64,000 nucleotides of DNA from Lophium mytilinum (taxonomy: Eukaryota; Ascomycota; Dothideomycetes; Mytilinidiales; Mytilinidiaceae), in NCBI GenBank assembly GCA_010093605.1, contig MU004185.1, positions 269,334 through 333,333 on the forward strand. The letters are read 5' to 3'. Numbering within the stretch: the first letter of the stretch is position 1; every line of letters begins with the position of its first letter. This document shows, piece by piece, positions 43,183-54,212 of this stretch. The notes beneath the pieces are model-generated. The model did not search any database and was not told where the DNA came from. It worked only from the letters and a program-made list of their open reading frames with translations. The position numbers were made by a program, and so were the translations under genes.

Positions 43183-44667
43183 TCATCCCCTTCCCGCCGT
43201 GCAATTCGCCTTGTTGGCTTCGAGAATCACTTTGAGTCGGTCATACGCCTCTTGATCATCCCCGTTCAGAAACTCGGTAGTCGCACTGTCGTCGCAAACA
43301 TAGAAGGAATTACGAAAGAGACCGAACCGGAAATTCCCATATGGGAAAACTGCTCGTTCGGGGTCACTCTCGAGAGTCTCGTGAGCTAGACTTCGGTTTT
43401 CAACAAGGGATAGCACTGGCCGCGTCGGCCCGTTTCTTGTGATATGTTGAAATGACGTTGCTTGCCAGGGACGAATCTCCAGGCGTTCGAGACGCTTCGG
43501 CCGAGAATCTGAGATGCGGTCGAAAATACGATGCCAAGCACAAAGCCCAGTTGTATTCTTGCTGTAACGATTTGTGACTGTGCCGTAGCAATCTTGGAAT
43601 TGAAGCTCTTCAAGAGAATCAGTACGAGCAAGTAGGAAAGTACCGAGTTCGCCAGTGATGAATATTTGCTCAAGGTAGAGAAACTTAAGATGCGGTAGAT
43701 GACTCGTGTTCAGCGTCAGAGGACCACCATCTTTATGACCAAGCCTCCCGGATTCAGGTGCGATGATGTTCAGAGTCTCAGCATATTCTAGATGGTCGAA
43801 GAAGTACTCCGAAAGATTTTCGCAAAACCGAATATATCCCCGACAAAAGGCGATAGAATCGGGATCTGATTGGCCATGGCTAAATCATTCACGATAGCCG
43901 CCTTGGATTTCGATTGTGCAAGTTTTTACGGGCTTCAAAAACTCGTGAAACTCAGGGCTACTGAAAGACTCTATCTCGAATGGGACCAGTTGAAGATGAA
44001 GCGATTTGATGGAGTGGTTTGTGTTCTTGGAGATGGCGGCGTAGATTTCTGACATTAGTGCTCTCTGCGACAAGAAGCAGTCTCACCGGGTATATTTCTT
44101 GTCGTCGGCGTTATTATCGAAGCCCTTGTCTGAGTAGGCGCAGAGCCCATCTAATAGATCAATGATATCAGTCCATGGGTCTCCCGGCCAATGACCCAAT
44201 TCAAACCCGACGGTCAACGTGTGAAGGTTAGGGAAGAGTGTCAGATTTCCGAGGACTTCGTAAAGTTGACGAGGAATGATTTTCTTGAGATGGTCATCGT
44301 CCAGTACCATCTTTGCGACGTTCTTGATAGTGCAATTTCGATACTCGTCATGATCCACAGCGAAGTCGAGCTCGGCCAAAGTGCCTACAAAGGTCAATCT
44401 GCTGACAAGTTGCGCATGCTGGCTCTTCGATACCGCAAGGACCGATGTAGCGCTCGTGACCGTATTCTTCAGCGTTATGGTACGGAAAACCGTCGGGGCA
44501 AGCAGCGACCGATACCTCCTGCAAGTACTGCTTAGGTTGATTAGCGCGTCATTGTCATCATCGCTGAGCTCATGGACGATCATCATTTGGAGTTCGTCTG
44601 GGAGGTCAAACAGCGGGCACGCCATGCTGGCCTTCGCCGTATTGTAGGCGTGTTGTGAGGAAGGCAT
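43183..44667 (-). pseudogene. F-box protein pseudogene with two in-frame TGA stops
   Basis: One continuous frame of 495 codons, interrupted only by TGA at 44083-44085 (codon 195) and 43885-43887 (codon 261), before a final stop at 43183. It is a paralogue of the intact gene at 54213-55682. Shared text includes ACPLFDLPDELQMMIVHEL with TCPLTGLPDELQIWIIENI, RYRSLLAPTVF, KNTNHSIKSLHLQLVP with RNTNHSITALHLRLIP, QDCYG, and KRLERLEIRPW with TRLQRLEIRPF. Neither stop can be removed by a plausible intron: the GT..AG pairs around them are under 40 bp, and those near the first stop also break the frame. The start may be the ATG at 44625, which aligns with the paralogue. Either a young pseudogene or a truncated 194-residue F-box protein. 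Confidence 0.75.
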
Positions 44668-45182
44668 GAGAGGGAGTTGGACCGGTGATGTTGTACTCGG
44701 CTAGGTGCGCTAGGCTGTGTCGGGCTCCTCGGGCTTCCTCTCTAGCAGGCTTACTCAGCATCTGGTGTATATCCTTCCTCCTTCTGCTCAATAGCTAGCT
44801 TCCTGACCATCATCAATACAACGGCCTTTGGCCCCAAATCTGGTCTTGATTGCTTTTCCATCTTACTGCCGTTCAGCTGTCTTGGGGTGCGCTAGCGTCC
44901 CACTGCGAAGCCACTGCAGTGGTGGCCGCTGCCCCGTAGGTAGGTTCTCGGTCGTTCAATCATGTCCCTGCGCAATGATTTCAAATCAATCGGTGATTGA
45001 TTTGAAATCGTGGTCAGGTAATCATACTTTAGCTGTACAACGGGGATTAAATTTGGGTGTAGCTTTATTTAAGTAAGTTGACTTTCTGCTTAGAGTAGCG
45101 TATCTGCTTCCGGCTCTTATCACTCACGTTGAGACCTGTCCCTTCCAGCCTGGATATCTCGAGTGCCCCAGACGTGGTCAAC
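44668..45182. other. Intergenic region holding a perfect 15-bp palindrome
   Basis: About 515 bp. It contains the inverted repeat 44977-45009 (listed separately). No gene recognised. Confidence 0.5.
44977..45009. repeat. Perfect 15-bp inverted repeat with a 3-bp loop
   Basis: GATTTCAAATCAATC (44977-44991) is followed after GGT by its exact reverse complement (44995-45009). It lies between the promoter of the F-box pseudogene and the 3' end of the monooxygenase gene. It could be a hairpin terminator-like structure, a dimeric protein site, or chance. Confidence 0.9.
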
Positions 45183-47282
45183 TTATATGTTCAGATAATA
45201 GACAAGATCCCCCAAACCATGTAGATCCGTCAAGCCTTCACCGTTCCCAAGATAACGGAATCGATTGCTCGAGTTCCATCGGACATCGAAGTGCTCAGCT
45301 CCCATGTTCTCAAGAGAATTTTTGAAGTGAGCCATCGAACCGGCATAAACACCTGTCAGTTGGCCCTTCTCTTTCCCGTTTTTATACCAGCTTCGGCATT
45401 CATCCGCCCAGGTCATACGCTTGAGGAATTCCTGAGACCAGACGTTGAAATCGTCTACCGCTTCCCTCTTCACGTCGATTGACCTAGTGCTAAATTAGAG
45501 CTGCAGTATCCACGGAGCTCGCACTTTCTGGCAATGTCACCAGTACTTACTTGATGTCCTCAGTCGCAATCTTCTTCGCCCAGTTCAAGATGTAATCGCA
45601 GGTCCACGAAACCTGCCTCAATACTGATCCGTGAGATATCACGGCATTCGGGCCGTTGAACATGAAGTAGTTCGGCAAGCCGTCTACCTGGACGCTGAAG
45701 AACGCTTCTGGATCGCCACCCTTCCACCTGTCGTCTAGGGTTACACCGTTTCGACCAGCCAATTTCCATGCCGGGACCCAGGACGTATCAAAGCCGGACG
45801 CGCAGACAATCAAGTCGAATTCCTCTTCACCCGCGGTAGTCTTTATGCCGGTTTCGGTGAACTTTTCGATCGCGTCCCAGCACATTGTAGCGTTAGCTTC
45901 TTCAAAGACTTCAAGGTATCCGTCTCCGGGCGTGAGACGACGACAACCGGGAAGCCATGTAGGTATCATCTTGCTGGCAAGCTCTGGCTGGTTTTTCATC
46001 CGCTCAGCCATTTGCGACTTAACAATCGCGGTAAGACCTTGCGCAGCTGGATGATCTCGGTACATCCCAAAGAAGAAATTGTTCACACTAGGAAACGCAA
46101 TTGTCAGTAAATCGAAAGACTTAGCTCGAAGAACATAACGCCGGTACTCACCTAGCTTCAAGCTCTTTGCCATGCTCAAATAGTGCCTTTGGGTCTTCTC
46201 TGAATTGCTTCTTCTGCTCCTCGGTATATTTGAAGTTGTGGCCGTCGATCGCCTTGTCTCCAGCAATGTTGACAGAGATCCACGTAGGGTTTCGAACGAA
46301 ATTGACAAGCTTCTGGACCTTGGGCGCTAGGGCTGCTACAGTTTGGATACCTGAAGATCCATTCCCGATGACGGCAACTCTCTTTCCGGTGAAATCGTAT
46401 GTGTCGTCCCTGCTCGTAAGTCAGTCATTGTCCTACACGAGATCGTGAACGGATATTCACTTACCAATTGGCTGTGTGGAGCAGCTTTCCCTTGAAGTCG
46501 AACAGGCCGTCAATCTTTGGCCACTTCCATTTGCTACCACCAAGTAAGTAGGCGTAGTAAGGGCAGCATGCCAGAAGGCTTACTTCAAGAACCCTCCTGC
46601 ATTCACAAGAATATCGGCTTCATCCTTCTTCGAGGCGCCATTCTGGTCAACGGTAATTTTCCACTTCCCCGCTTCTTCATCCCAAATCGCTTCCGTCACT
46701 TTGGAATTGAACTGGATTGGCTCATCTAGCTTATATTTCCGCACCGTTCGTTTGATGTAACTTTCGATTTCTGGGCCAGGACAGTAGAATTGAGACCAAT
46801 CTGGATTTGGCTCGAAGACAAACGAGTATGCATCTATTTCTTCTGTCAGTTTTTCATTAGAGAAACCCTCTGGAACACTCACGAGCCGGAATATCACTTC
46901 AAACTGCTGTCAGCGATACCATTCATCAAGGGGAGGACCGCAAACATACCAAGCAACTCCAGGATATCGATTTTCGTACCTGTTCGCCAACAGTCAGTAA
47001 TCCTCGCTTCCGTACAGCAAATCGGATTTACCAAGTTCCTCCAACCTCCGGATTCTTCTCGTAGATGACCAAGTCGATGACATCCGTCAGTTTGAGCTCG
47101 TGTTTGATCTTATGCGCAAGCGTCAAGCCAGAGTATCCGGCGCCCACACAAATGATTTTGAGCTTCCTTCGCGAAAAGAGAGGCTCTTCCTTGATCGGGA
47201 CCCAATTCGCTGGCTTTCCTCCCAGAGCTACCTGAGCTGCATGGCTCAAACCAGTTCCATTGGTTTGCTCCGCGGACGCCAT
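45183..47282 (-). CDS. Baeyer-Villiger type flavin monooxygenase
   Basis: FAD- and NADPH-dependent oxygen insertion next to a carbonyl, or a related oxidation. Eight exons: 47032-47282, 46950-46979, 46883-46896, 46584-46833, 46465-46533, 46152-46409, 45551-46087 and 45183-45483, giving 569 residues. FAD loop: IICVGAGYSGLTLAHKI. Then YENRYPGVACDIPAHAY, typical of the group, read across two very short exons of 30 and 14 bp. The Baeyer-Villiger fingerprint FxGxxxHxxxW is exact in FKGKLLHTANW. NADPH loop: VAVIGNGSSGIQTV. Later CASGFDTSW. The start MASAEQTNG was chosen as the nearest ATG to the conserved part; an ATG 57 bp upstream is also in frame. Substrate unknown; such enzymes are common in secondary metabolism and steroid or ketone breakdown. 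Confidence 0.9.
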
Positions 47283-48874
47283 GTTATTCGGGGGTACAGT
47301 TGATGCGAGAGGCACGTCAGGATATGAACTAAGAAGCACTTCCAGCCTCTATCGGGATCCTGGTGAATAGCGCGTGTGGTGAGTGCAAGCAAAGGGGATT
47401 TAAGGTTTGACGAAAAATTGATCCCACTTATAGGTGTGGTGCCTATATCTCTCTCTAAGGCCTCGTTCAGAGGGAAATGCCGTTACCCTCGTGCGAAGCG
47501 AGTCAGGAGACAGACACACGACTCATTGCAATCAACGTATTTGGGAGGGGCTTGATACATAAAAGCACCAGCGTCAAACGAGCAAACCCGGACGTATCCA
47601 GTTCTAGAAGTCTTGCCCAGCCGGCCATTGCGTTACTGCAGTGCCGAATGGTCGGTCACGGTAAATGTCTGCACCTTGTCTTGTAGGAGTGGGGCTCAAT
47701 GCACATACCACCACGTTAGCAGCAATAGTACCAAACGAGGCCAATCAACGCTCCTGACAGTGTGGCGAGCCGCGTTCTCTCCTTGCTGGTCCAAGACACT
47801 TGTGGAGCAAAGACAGGTTGGCACCACCCATGGAGGCATAAGATCAACATAATGCTGGACCTGTCATCGCCGATGCGGTATAGGCGCTGGCTTTGGACTC
47901 TATCGACCGTTTTTGATCCCTGCACGGGGGAACGGGGAACGGGGAAGCGGGTTGCGCCGCACCCTCCCTCCCGTTTGCCGATGGCGACGACCAACGCCGA
48001 ATGCGTCTTCAGGCGTCAAGTTACCACTGTCATGGGCGCGGAGAGCACCTGCATACGGTAAGTACCTCGCTTTACGAGTGGAGCAACTTACTCCTATCAC
48101 TAGCATATACGAGCCTGCAACATGAAACTTCCGAGGCCTAGAATCCTGGAGCTATCGATAAGAAGAATCTTCACAGAACAATTCAGCTTTGTCTCGTTCA
48201 TGTTTCTAGTTCATGTGGTCACAATTGACGTTGTTTTGGAATCTTAAGTTGCGGTGTTCAGACAGCTGGGGATGCAATATAACCAGACTTTCATTAGGTC
48301 GAAAGGCAAGTAGAGGGATTTGCATGATTGCAACGTCGAGCCCACCGCCAGTTCAACTTCCAAAAGCTTGTACGTAGCAGATTTACATACCCTGCCCCAC
48401 GGGGCGACAGCAACGTTCCTCTAACACGGCCATCGGTTGTTGACCCGGGTTCGTACCCCTTGCTAGCCCGACACAGAGGTTGTCCCGTGAACTGCCGAAC
48501 CGTTTCCAGACGACAACTTCTAGCCGAACTCCTCAAGCGTTTTGCAGAAGACCCGCCGCTTACTATGTACGGGCCCTGATCTTCCAAGACCTTTCCTAAG
48601 TGACGTTGCATGAACCGTGGCCTGGTACCTGACCCCAAAACTTTGGTCGCTTGTACGCATGTGGCACCGTAGCAGAGCTCCTCCCTTTTCATCAACCCTA
48701 GTCTCCAGGCCTTGAATATCACAATGGCCACTCGCTGCTTGCTTACCATGGTTCAATCGTTTGGTTGATTTCTTAACTGGCTCCATTTGACACACGTCTC
48801 TCCCGGCTCGGCCACTTCCATTATTCTCTGCTTCTTGTTTCCCGTCGCTGCTTCGTAGCGGCACTACAATCGCG
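47283..48874. other. Long intergenic region with a G-quadruplex motif
   Basis: About 1.6 kb of divergent promoter space between the monooxygenase and the PTH11-like gene. The only feature found is the G-rich motif at 47926-47951. Short frames here have no recognisable motif. Confidence 0.5.
47926..47951 (+). other. Potential G-quadruplex
   Basis: Four G-tracts (5, 4, 4 and 3 Gs) separated by AAC, AAC and AAGC. This satisfies the usual G3+N1-7 rule on the plus strand. Confidence 0.7.
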
Positions 48875-50319
48875 ATGGCCGACCCCAAGCTTGGAGACTT
48901 TGGGCCCGCGCCCCCTGGTATGAATCTCGCCGATAACCAAAATGGCGTGACTTATGGTGCCGTTATCACGCTGATGATTATCGGCACTGTTTCTGTGGTT
49001 TTGCGGTTCATGGCGAGAATGAAGCCAGGACAGGTGCAGCTGGCAATGGATGACTGGCTTATTGTAGGCGCCTTAGTAAGTTGTACTATTTCTCGTGGTG
49101 GTCCGCGGGTATAGAATGCTGATTGTTTAGTAGATTTTCGCATGGGGAACAGGAATATGTTCGTTACTAAGTGAGTACTGAAGCAACTTAGTAGTGAGAG
49201 TAAAGAAAGCTAACCAAACTTTTGCAGGCATCAACTACGGCGGCGGGAAACATCTTTGGGCCCTGAAGACCTCCGAATTCACCCAAGTTTGGAAAGTATG
49301 CCGCGCAATCCATCCGTCGCCGACTTCTCATAACCTCGTTCTTCTAACTGGTCTACTAGCTCCTATTCGGATATGTCATGATTTACGCAACCGCCGTCAC
49401 TCTCACTAAAGTCTCCATTCTGGTCTTCTACCGCCGCATCTTTGGCATTACCTACTCCTTTTACGTGTGCATGTTCCTCGCCATCGGGTACTGGATTACC
49501 ATTATCGTAGTTGACAATGTAGGGTGCCAGCCGCTGTCGTTCTTCTGGACGCAGTATACGGATCCGACGGCGATCGGGACTTGCATCAACTTCCCAAAGT
49601 TCTTTTTCGGGAACGGGATCGCAGCGATGCTGATTGACGTGATCATTTTGGGCGTGCCAGTACCAATCGTGTGGGGCTTGCAGATGGCGAGGAGTCAGAA
49701 GGTGGCAGTTGTTAGTATCTTACTATTAGGAAGTTTGTAGGTCTTCCCCTTCTCCCCCTCGGATTTCATTTCGACGTGTTTCTTTATCTTTATTTGAGCT
49801 GACTTGTACCGCAGTGTTTGTGTTGCCAGCATCGTCCGCATCGTAATGCTCCAGCGCAACACCTCCTCCTCCGACCCCACCTGGACCATCTCCCCCGTCT
49901 TCGTCTGGTCGTGCGTCGAGCCCTTCATTGGCATCCTCTGTGCCTGCCTCCCCACCTTCGCGCCCTTCTTCCGTCGCTGGTGGGGTGTCATCCGCACACG
50001 CGGCACCTCCGAAGGGAAATACTCAAAGTCCGGCGGCATAGATTCCAAGGGCTTCGACACTCCTGCGGACGGTGGGAGCAAGCAGCTTTCTAGCGCGGGG
50101 GGTGCTGCAGGGTTTAGGCTTAGTAGGAGCAAGGGGAGGAGCAAAGGACCTAGGGCGGAGTGGATGGAGTTGGAGAGTGGGATGCGGGATGACGAGATTG
50201 CGTTGACGAATAAGATTACGGGGGGTAAGGGGGCTACGGGGAGTGTCGAGAGTATGCCAGGGATTATGGTGCGTGAAGATGTGGAGTGGACGAGCAGTAA
50301 GAAGAGCGCTGCGAGTTGA
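48875..50319 (+). CDS. PTH11-like / fungal rhodopsin-domain integral membrane protein
   Basis: Five exons (48875-49075, 49134-49170, 49228-49295, 49360-49736, 49815-50319) encode 395 residues. About seven hydrophobic spans: VTYGAVITLMIIGTVSVVLRF, then DDWLIVGALIFAWGTGICSLL, YVMIYATAVTLTKVSILVFY, FYVCMFLAIGYWITIIVV, GIAAMLIDVIILGVPVPIVW, ILLLGSFVCVASIVRIVML and VFVWSCVEPFIGILCACLP. The DDW after helix 2, the LTKxSILxFYRRIF segment and the ExFxGILCACLPT segment are hallmarks of the large fungal rhodopsin-domain (SAT4-related, PTH11-like) family. No CFEM domain precedes it. The cytosolic tail is Ser/Gly/Lys-rich. Ligand and partners are unknown. Confidence 0.88.
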
Positions 50320-50702
50320 GGATGTGGTTTGAAGGAATACTAAAGAAAATTGGGAGAGGAGTCCCTGGAGAAGTTGCTAAAGGAGCGGGTGCGGTGGATG
50401 ATGAATCCTCCATGTAGAACAGAGTTAAGGCGACTTTTGGCTTCTAGGAGTTGCTATGCTATTACGCGATAAACCAGGCGTATTAGGAAATGAATATTTG
50501 CTGGCCATGCCAGCCTTATTAAGTTCGTTTAAAATGATATGGACTTTTCAAAATCTTGACTGAAGCTTTATATGAATCAAAGCAATAGAATATTGAGGAG
50601 AGGGAGGAGTTGATACGGTTTGAAATATTCTACTCATTCAAAATGACATTCTTGTAGTAGCTGTCAAACTGAGCTGTAGATAGAATGGTATACAATGTCC
50701 AA
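50320..50702. other. Intergenic region, no gene recognised
   Basis: About 380 bp of AT-rich DNA between convergent 3' ends. Nothing recognised. Confidence 0.45.
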
Positions 50703-52424
50703 TCATGACTGGTTCATGACTTGCCGCGCCTCGAGGAGCTGGAGATAAACACCTGCAGCATTCCACCGAGAATCAATGCTCCTAAATGTCTCTTTGAGGA
50801 TTGCCACAAGCTCTGGGATTCCTTGACCATAGCGAATATGTGCCCCACACAGGTGATAGGCAAAAAAGAGACCCCATGGCGAGACTGATTCGGGATCGCG
50901 ACCTATGAAGCATTTCTGCTCAACGAGGTTCGTACTCACCGTCTCATTAATCTGTTGAATAACAACTCTTGCGCGCTGAGAGCGATTCGTGTCATCGGCA
51001 GCATAGAAAGAAGGCATATACAAAGCAACAAGAGCGCTTTGTCCAGATAGTCAGAAAGATTCGATACTGGGAGAGAGCGCTTACCTGTAAATGAACGTAA
51101 TTTGATCATAATCTGGCTCGTCCATGTCAAGCGAGGCCGCAAGCATAGAGTGAAGGGTTCGATCTAGTTGCATCCAGACGTCATCTTGAATCGCCGATTT
51201 ACTGGAGACATGGCGGAGGACCTGGCCAAGCAACCTCGCGGCTTGGCATAATAGGGCGAATTTGCTCATGTGGGCAGTCATTGGCGACGATAAATTGAAG
51301 GAATCTTCTGATCTAACAATCTGAAGAGGTCGTAAGCACGGTGAGGACCGCACAGAGTATTGGGACTTACGCCTCGGTCCCAAGCAGCGTCGTCGGCCGG
51401 CAACAGGTCACTCAAGCTGGGATCCGCGGTCGCAAAGGGTCTCCCGGGGCTACCTACACTCACATGGCTATGATGAGGATCAGAATCAAACCAAGAGTTG
51501 TGGTTAGACAAGAACTATAAGGGGGAAGGGACCAGGAAGTGGAAACGAACCGGTCTAAAATCACAATCGCCCACCAAACTCTCCTTCTCTCTTCAGCCTC
51601 GACTAAAGTGACAACTCGTCTTGTATTCAACGTCCCAACGACATTGATACCATGAGCGTGTGCATATCGAGCACAGGCACCAATAGACAGGTAGGCTGAA
51701 GGGTATATAGCATGCCCAAGTTCGTAGAGAGCGATGAGCACCCCGGCCTGTAGAATTGGAATGGAAAAGATGCTAGAGCCTTCAATTTCAAGATAGAAAT
51801 GCTTCGCGGTATAGTATAATGAGGTCCGAGGATTCCGCGGGCTTCTAGGAGGGAGTGTTGTGATAAGCTTGAGAGACAGTAGAAGGAGAGCAATGTCTGG
51901 CTGAGTTTGAAAAGATTGTAGGTGGAGTTCATAGAAACGTTTCTTAGAGATGAACGGCATCCACAAATGTATATGTTCGAAGAACTTGGATGCCGCGGCA
52001 CGAATTTCATCCATGTCTCCGAGTACTTGTAGAATGGGAGCTGGAACGGGAGCAGCGGCACAGGGAATTGAAACCTGTCCATGTTGTAGGATGCCCGGAT
52101 CTAAGAATAACATAGTCGGAAAGTCAAGAGATTGCACGTCCGCTCGATCATTACCGGTGACGATACCATGCCACGGTTGGTCGGGTGTAGATGTGGAGTT
52201 GCGGCTTTGCTCCGGCGTCAAGTATTCACACTTCAAGCTCCTCCTGTTTTCATTATCATGAGCCAACACGTTATGTAAAGGGATTCACTGTCGGTAGTAT
52301 GAACTCACTTAATACATGGCGAACACTCCGGAAGTGCTTTGTCGCATTTCCTCTTCCGTGCTTTACATGAGGTGCACACCTGCTGTGCCTGATCAAGGCT
52401 AGAATCACTGCTGGGGGTACGCAT
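50703..52424 (-). CDS. Zn2Cys6 transcription factor
   Basis: Five exons (52309-52424, 51551-52243, 51371-51467, 51085-51320, 50703-51036) encode 491 residues. The binuclear zinc cluster starts at residue 15 and is exact when the first intron is removed: CTSCKARKRKCDKALPECSPC, then six residues and the last Cys (C-x2-C-x6-C-x6-C-x2-C-x6-C). The middle-homology region of fungal regulators follows: FFEHIHLWMPFISKKRFYE, ARYAHAHGINVVG, EAEERRRVWWAIVILDRHVSVGSPGRPFATADPSLSDLLP (in parts). The stretch joining LDR to GRPF confirms the second intron. It is nuclear and DNA-binding by family. Target genes are unknown; it is divergent from the short-chain dehydrogenase gene, 433 bp away. Confidence 0.9.
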
Positions 52425-52857
52425 GGTGTGCGAGGGCTTCCTATGTCACTTGTTAAGACTTGAACGTGCACGGCGCCATGCGTTGATGTTCGGTTGGAGG
52501 TACGTGAAGCGCAGTGGGTAGGCCGCAGTAGCGGCCGCGACAAAGGAATTCTGCGGACAAGTAGCGGCCGGATGGCGGCCGCCGATCGGCCGCTGATGAC
52601 CAATGAATTTAGCGAACCAATCCGACAGGCTGGAGTGGGACTACGATGTTCTTTGGGTATGTACGGCCCCGTGAATGATCCGTCTTAGTTTTAGTGAGTG
52701 GACCTAAGGTGCTCTAGGATTCAGTAGTAATTTTGGTAGCAATTCGCATATAAATTCACTACTCCCGTCAGCTTTCAACCTTCAACCTCATCAGATCAAT
52801 CATTAGGAGCTAAACGATCTGGTCACTTTTCTTCTCATTTTCCAAGCGTCAATCAAC
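52425..52857. promoter_or_regulatory. Divergent promoter of the Zn2Cys6 regulator and the SDR gene
   Basis: 433 bp. It contains CGG-rich text such as GTAGCGGCCGCGAC and GGCGGCCGCCGATCGGCCGC near 52530-52595, with inverted CGG/CCG pairs of the kind bound by Zn2Cys6 dimers. A self-regulated or SDR-controlling site is possible. Confidence 0.45.
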
Positions 52858-53865
52858 ATGAGCCCATACGCTGCCGCTCACGCCAATCCCCAAGGCGCTG
52901 GAGATGCCCGTCCAACAGCCCTCCAAATCATCCGCGATGAATCCCTCGAAGGCAAACTCGTCGGCAAAGTAATAGTCATCACCGGTCCCACTGCCGGGAT
53001 CGGAATTGAAACTGCGCGAGCACTCTCTGCTACGGGCGCCACCTTGATTCTGACAGCCCGGGATATGAAGAAGGCCGAGACTGTTCTTGGTGGAATCCTG
53101 GAACCGAGTCGTTTCTCCCTGGTAGAGATGGACAACGCCTCCTTCGCCAGCATTCGAGCCGCAGCAGCAACCATACTTGCGAAATCAAACAATCAGGTCA
53201 ATATCCTCATCAACAACGCGGGTGTTATGGGACTCGAGGAGCTCAAGCTTACCGAGGACGGCCACGAGATGCACTTCGCGACCAACCACCTCGGTCATTT
53301 CCTCCTCTTCCAACTCCTCAAGCCTGCATTGCTTGCCAGCTCGACTCCCGATTTCCACTCCAGAGTGGTTGTCGTCGCGTCTTCAGCCCATCGCGCGTGC
53401 GACCTCAACGAAAGCGACAACTACGACTTCCAGAAGGGAGGCTATCATTACGGGCTCGCCTATGCGACCTCGAAGCTTGCAAATGTCTACATGGCCAACG
53501 AGTTAGATCGTCGCTACGCCGACAAAGGGCTGCATGCGACTAGTCTCCATCCTGGTGCAATCAATACCGACCTGGCCAGACACATGAGTAGCGAACATGT
53601 AGAGCAAATTTTGAACGATGAGAATGTTCGCAAGATTATGAAGACCCCCGAGCAGGGAGCTGCTACAACGGTCCTTGCTGCAATTGGGAAAGAATGGGAG
53701 GATAAAGGAGGGAAGTATCTGGAGGATTGCGGGGAAGCGAAACGTGGCAAAGACGATAAGGAGGTCTTTGGGGTTGGATACGTTCGACAGACCTATGACC
53801 CGAAGAATGAGGACAGGCTGTGGAAAGACTCGCTGAAAATTGTGGGAATGAACGACGATGTGTAG
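52858..53865 (+). CDS. Short-chain dehydrogenase/reductase (retinol dehydrogenase-like)
   Basis: Intronless, 335 residues. Cofactor loop ITGPTAGIGIETARAL (TGxxxGIG form), followed by LILTARDMKKAE; the Arg suggests NADPH preference. NNAGVMG is the structural motif. The catalytic triad is visible as VVVVASSAHRACD (Ser) and YGLAYATSKLANVYM (Tyr and Lys in YxxxK). The long C-terminal part (HPGAINTDLARHM) is typical of the WW-domain oxidoreductase and retinol dehydrogenase-like group in fungi. No signal peptide. Substrate unknown. It is divergent from a Zn2Cys6 regulator that could control it. Confidence 0.9.
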   Translation: MSPYAAAHANPQGAGDARPTALQIIRDESLEGKLVGKVIVITGPTAGIGIETARALSATGATLILTARDMKKAETVLGGILEPSRFSLVEMDNASFASIRAAAATILAKSNNQVNILINNAGVMGLEELKLTEDGHEMHFATNHLGHFLLFQLLKPALLASSTPDFHSRVVVVASSAHRACDLNESDNYDFQKGGYHYGLAYATSKLANVYMANELDRRYADKGLHATSLHPGAINTDLARHMSSEHVEQILNDENVRKIMKTPEQGAATTVLAAIGKEWEDKGGKYLEDCGEAKRGKDDKEVFGVGYVRQTYDPKNEDRLWKDSLKIVGMNDDV

Positions 53866-54212
53866 CACATTTAAAGCCTAGAGTCGTGAAGTATAGTCGA
53901 CCGGGATCGTTATAGACTGCTTATGGTGCTTGAAATTGGCTACTTTAGCAGAACATTCTACAGGAGCAAGATATTGGATAGAGTACAAGCGACCCGCCAA
54001 TATGTTTCTGCAAAACCACTACTTTGTCAATGGACGACTGAAAAGTCGATGCGATCCCCCGAAACCCTTACCCTTCAGATTTCACTCGAATCTGGCCATC
54101 TAAACAAGGTCAACAACATTGCGAGACAGTTATGCATAGAGACTAGAGCCCTCTTGCTTTGGACCATAAGTTCAGCTGCTGGAGAGACCTGATCTCTCTG
54201 CTCTTTGAAGTT
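53866..54212. other. Intergenic region, no gene recognised
   Basis: About 350 bp between convergent 3' ends of the SDR and the F-box gene. Nothing recognised. Confidence 0.45.

Noticed and set aside
43885-44085. Short introns that might remove the two TGA codons of the F-box pseudogene
   Set aside because: Available GT..AG pairs are 22-38 bp, below the usual fungal minimum, and those near the first stop put the downstream sequence out of frame.
48440-48480. GGGTTCGTACCCC resembling a tRNA T-arm
   Set aside because: The flanks do not form an acceptor, D or anticodon stem that I can see, so no tRNA is called.
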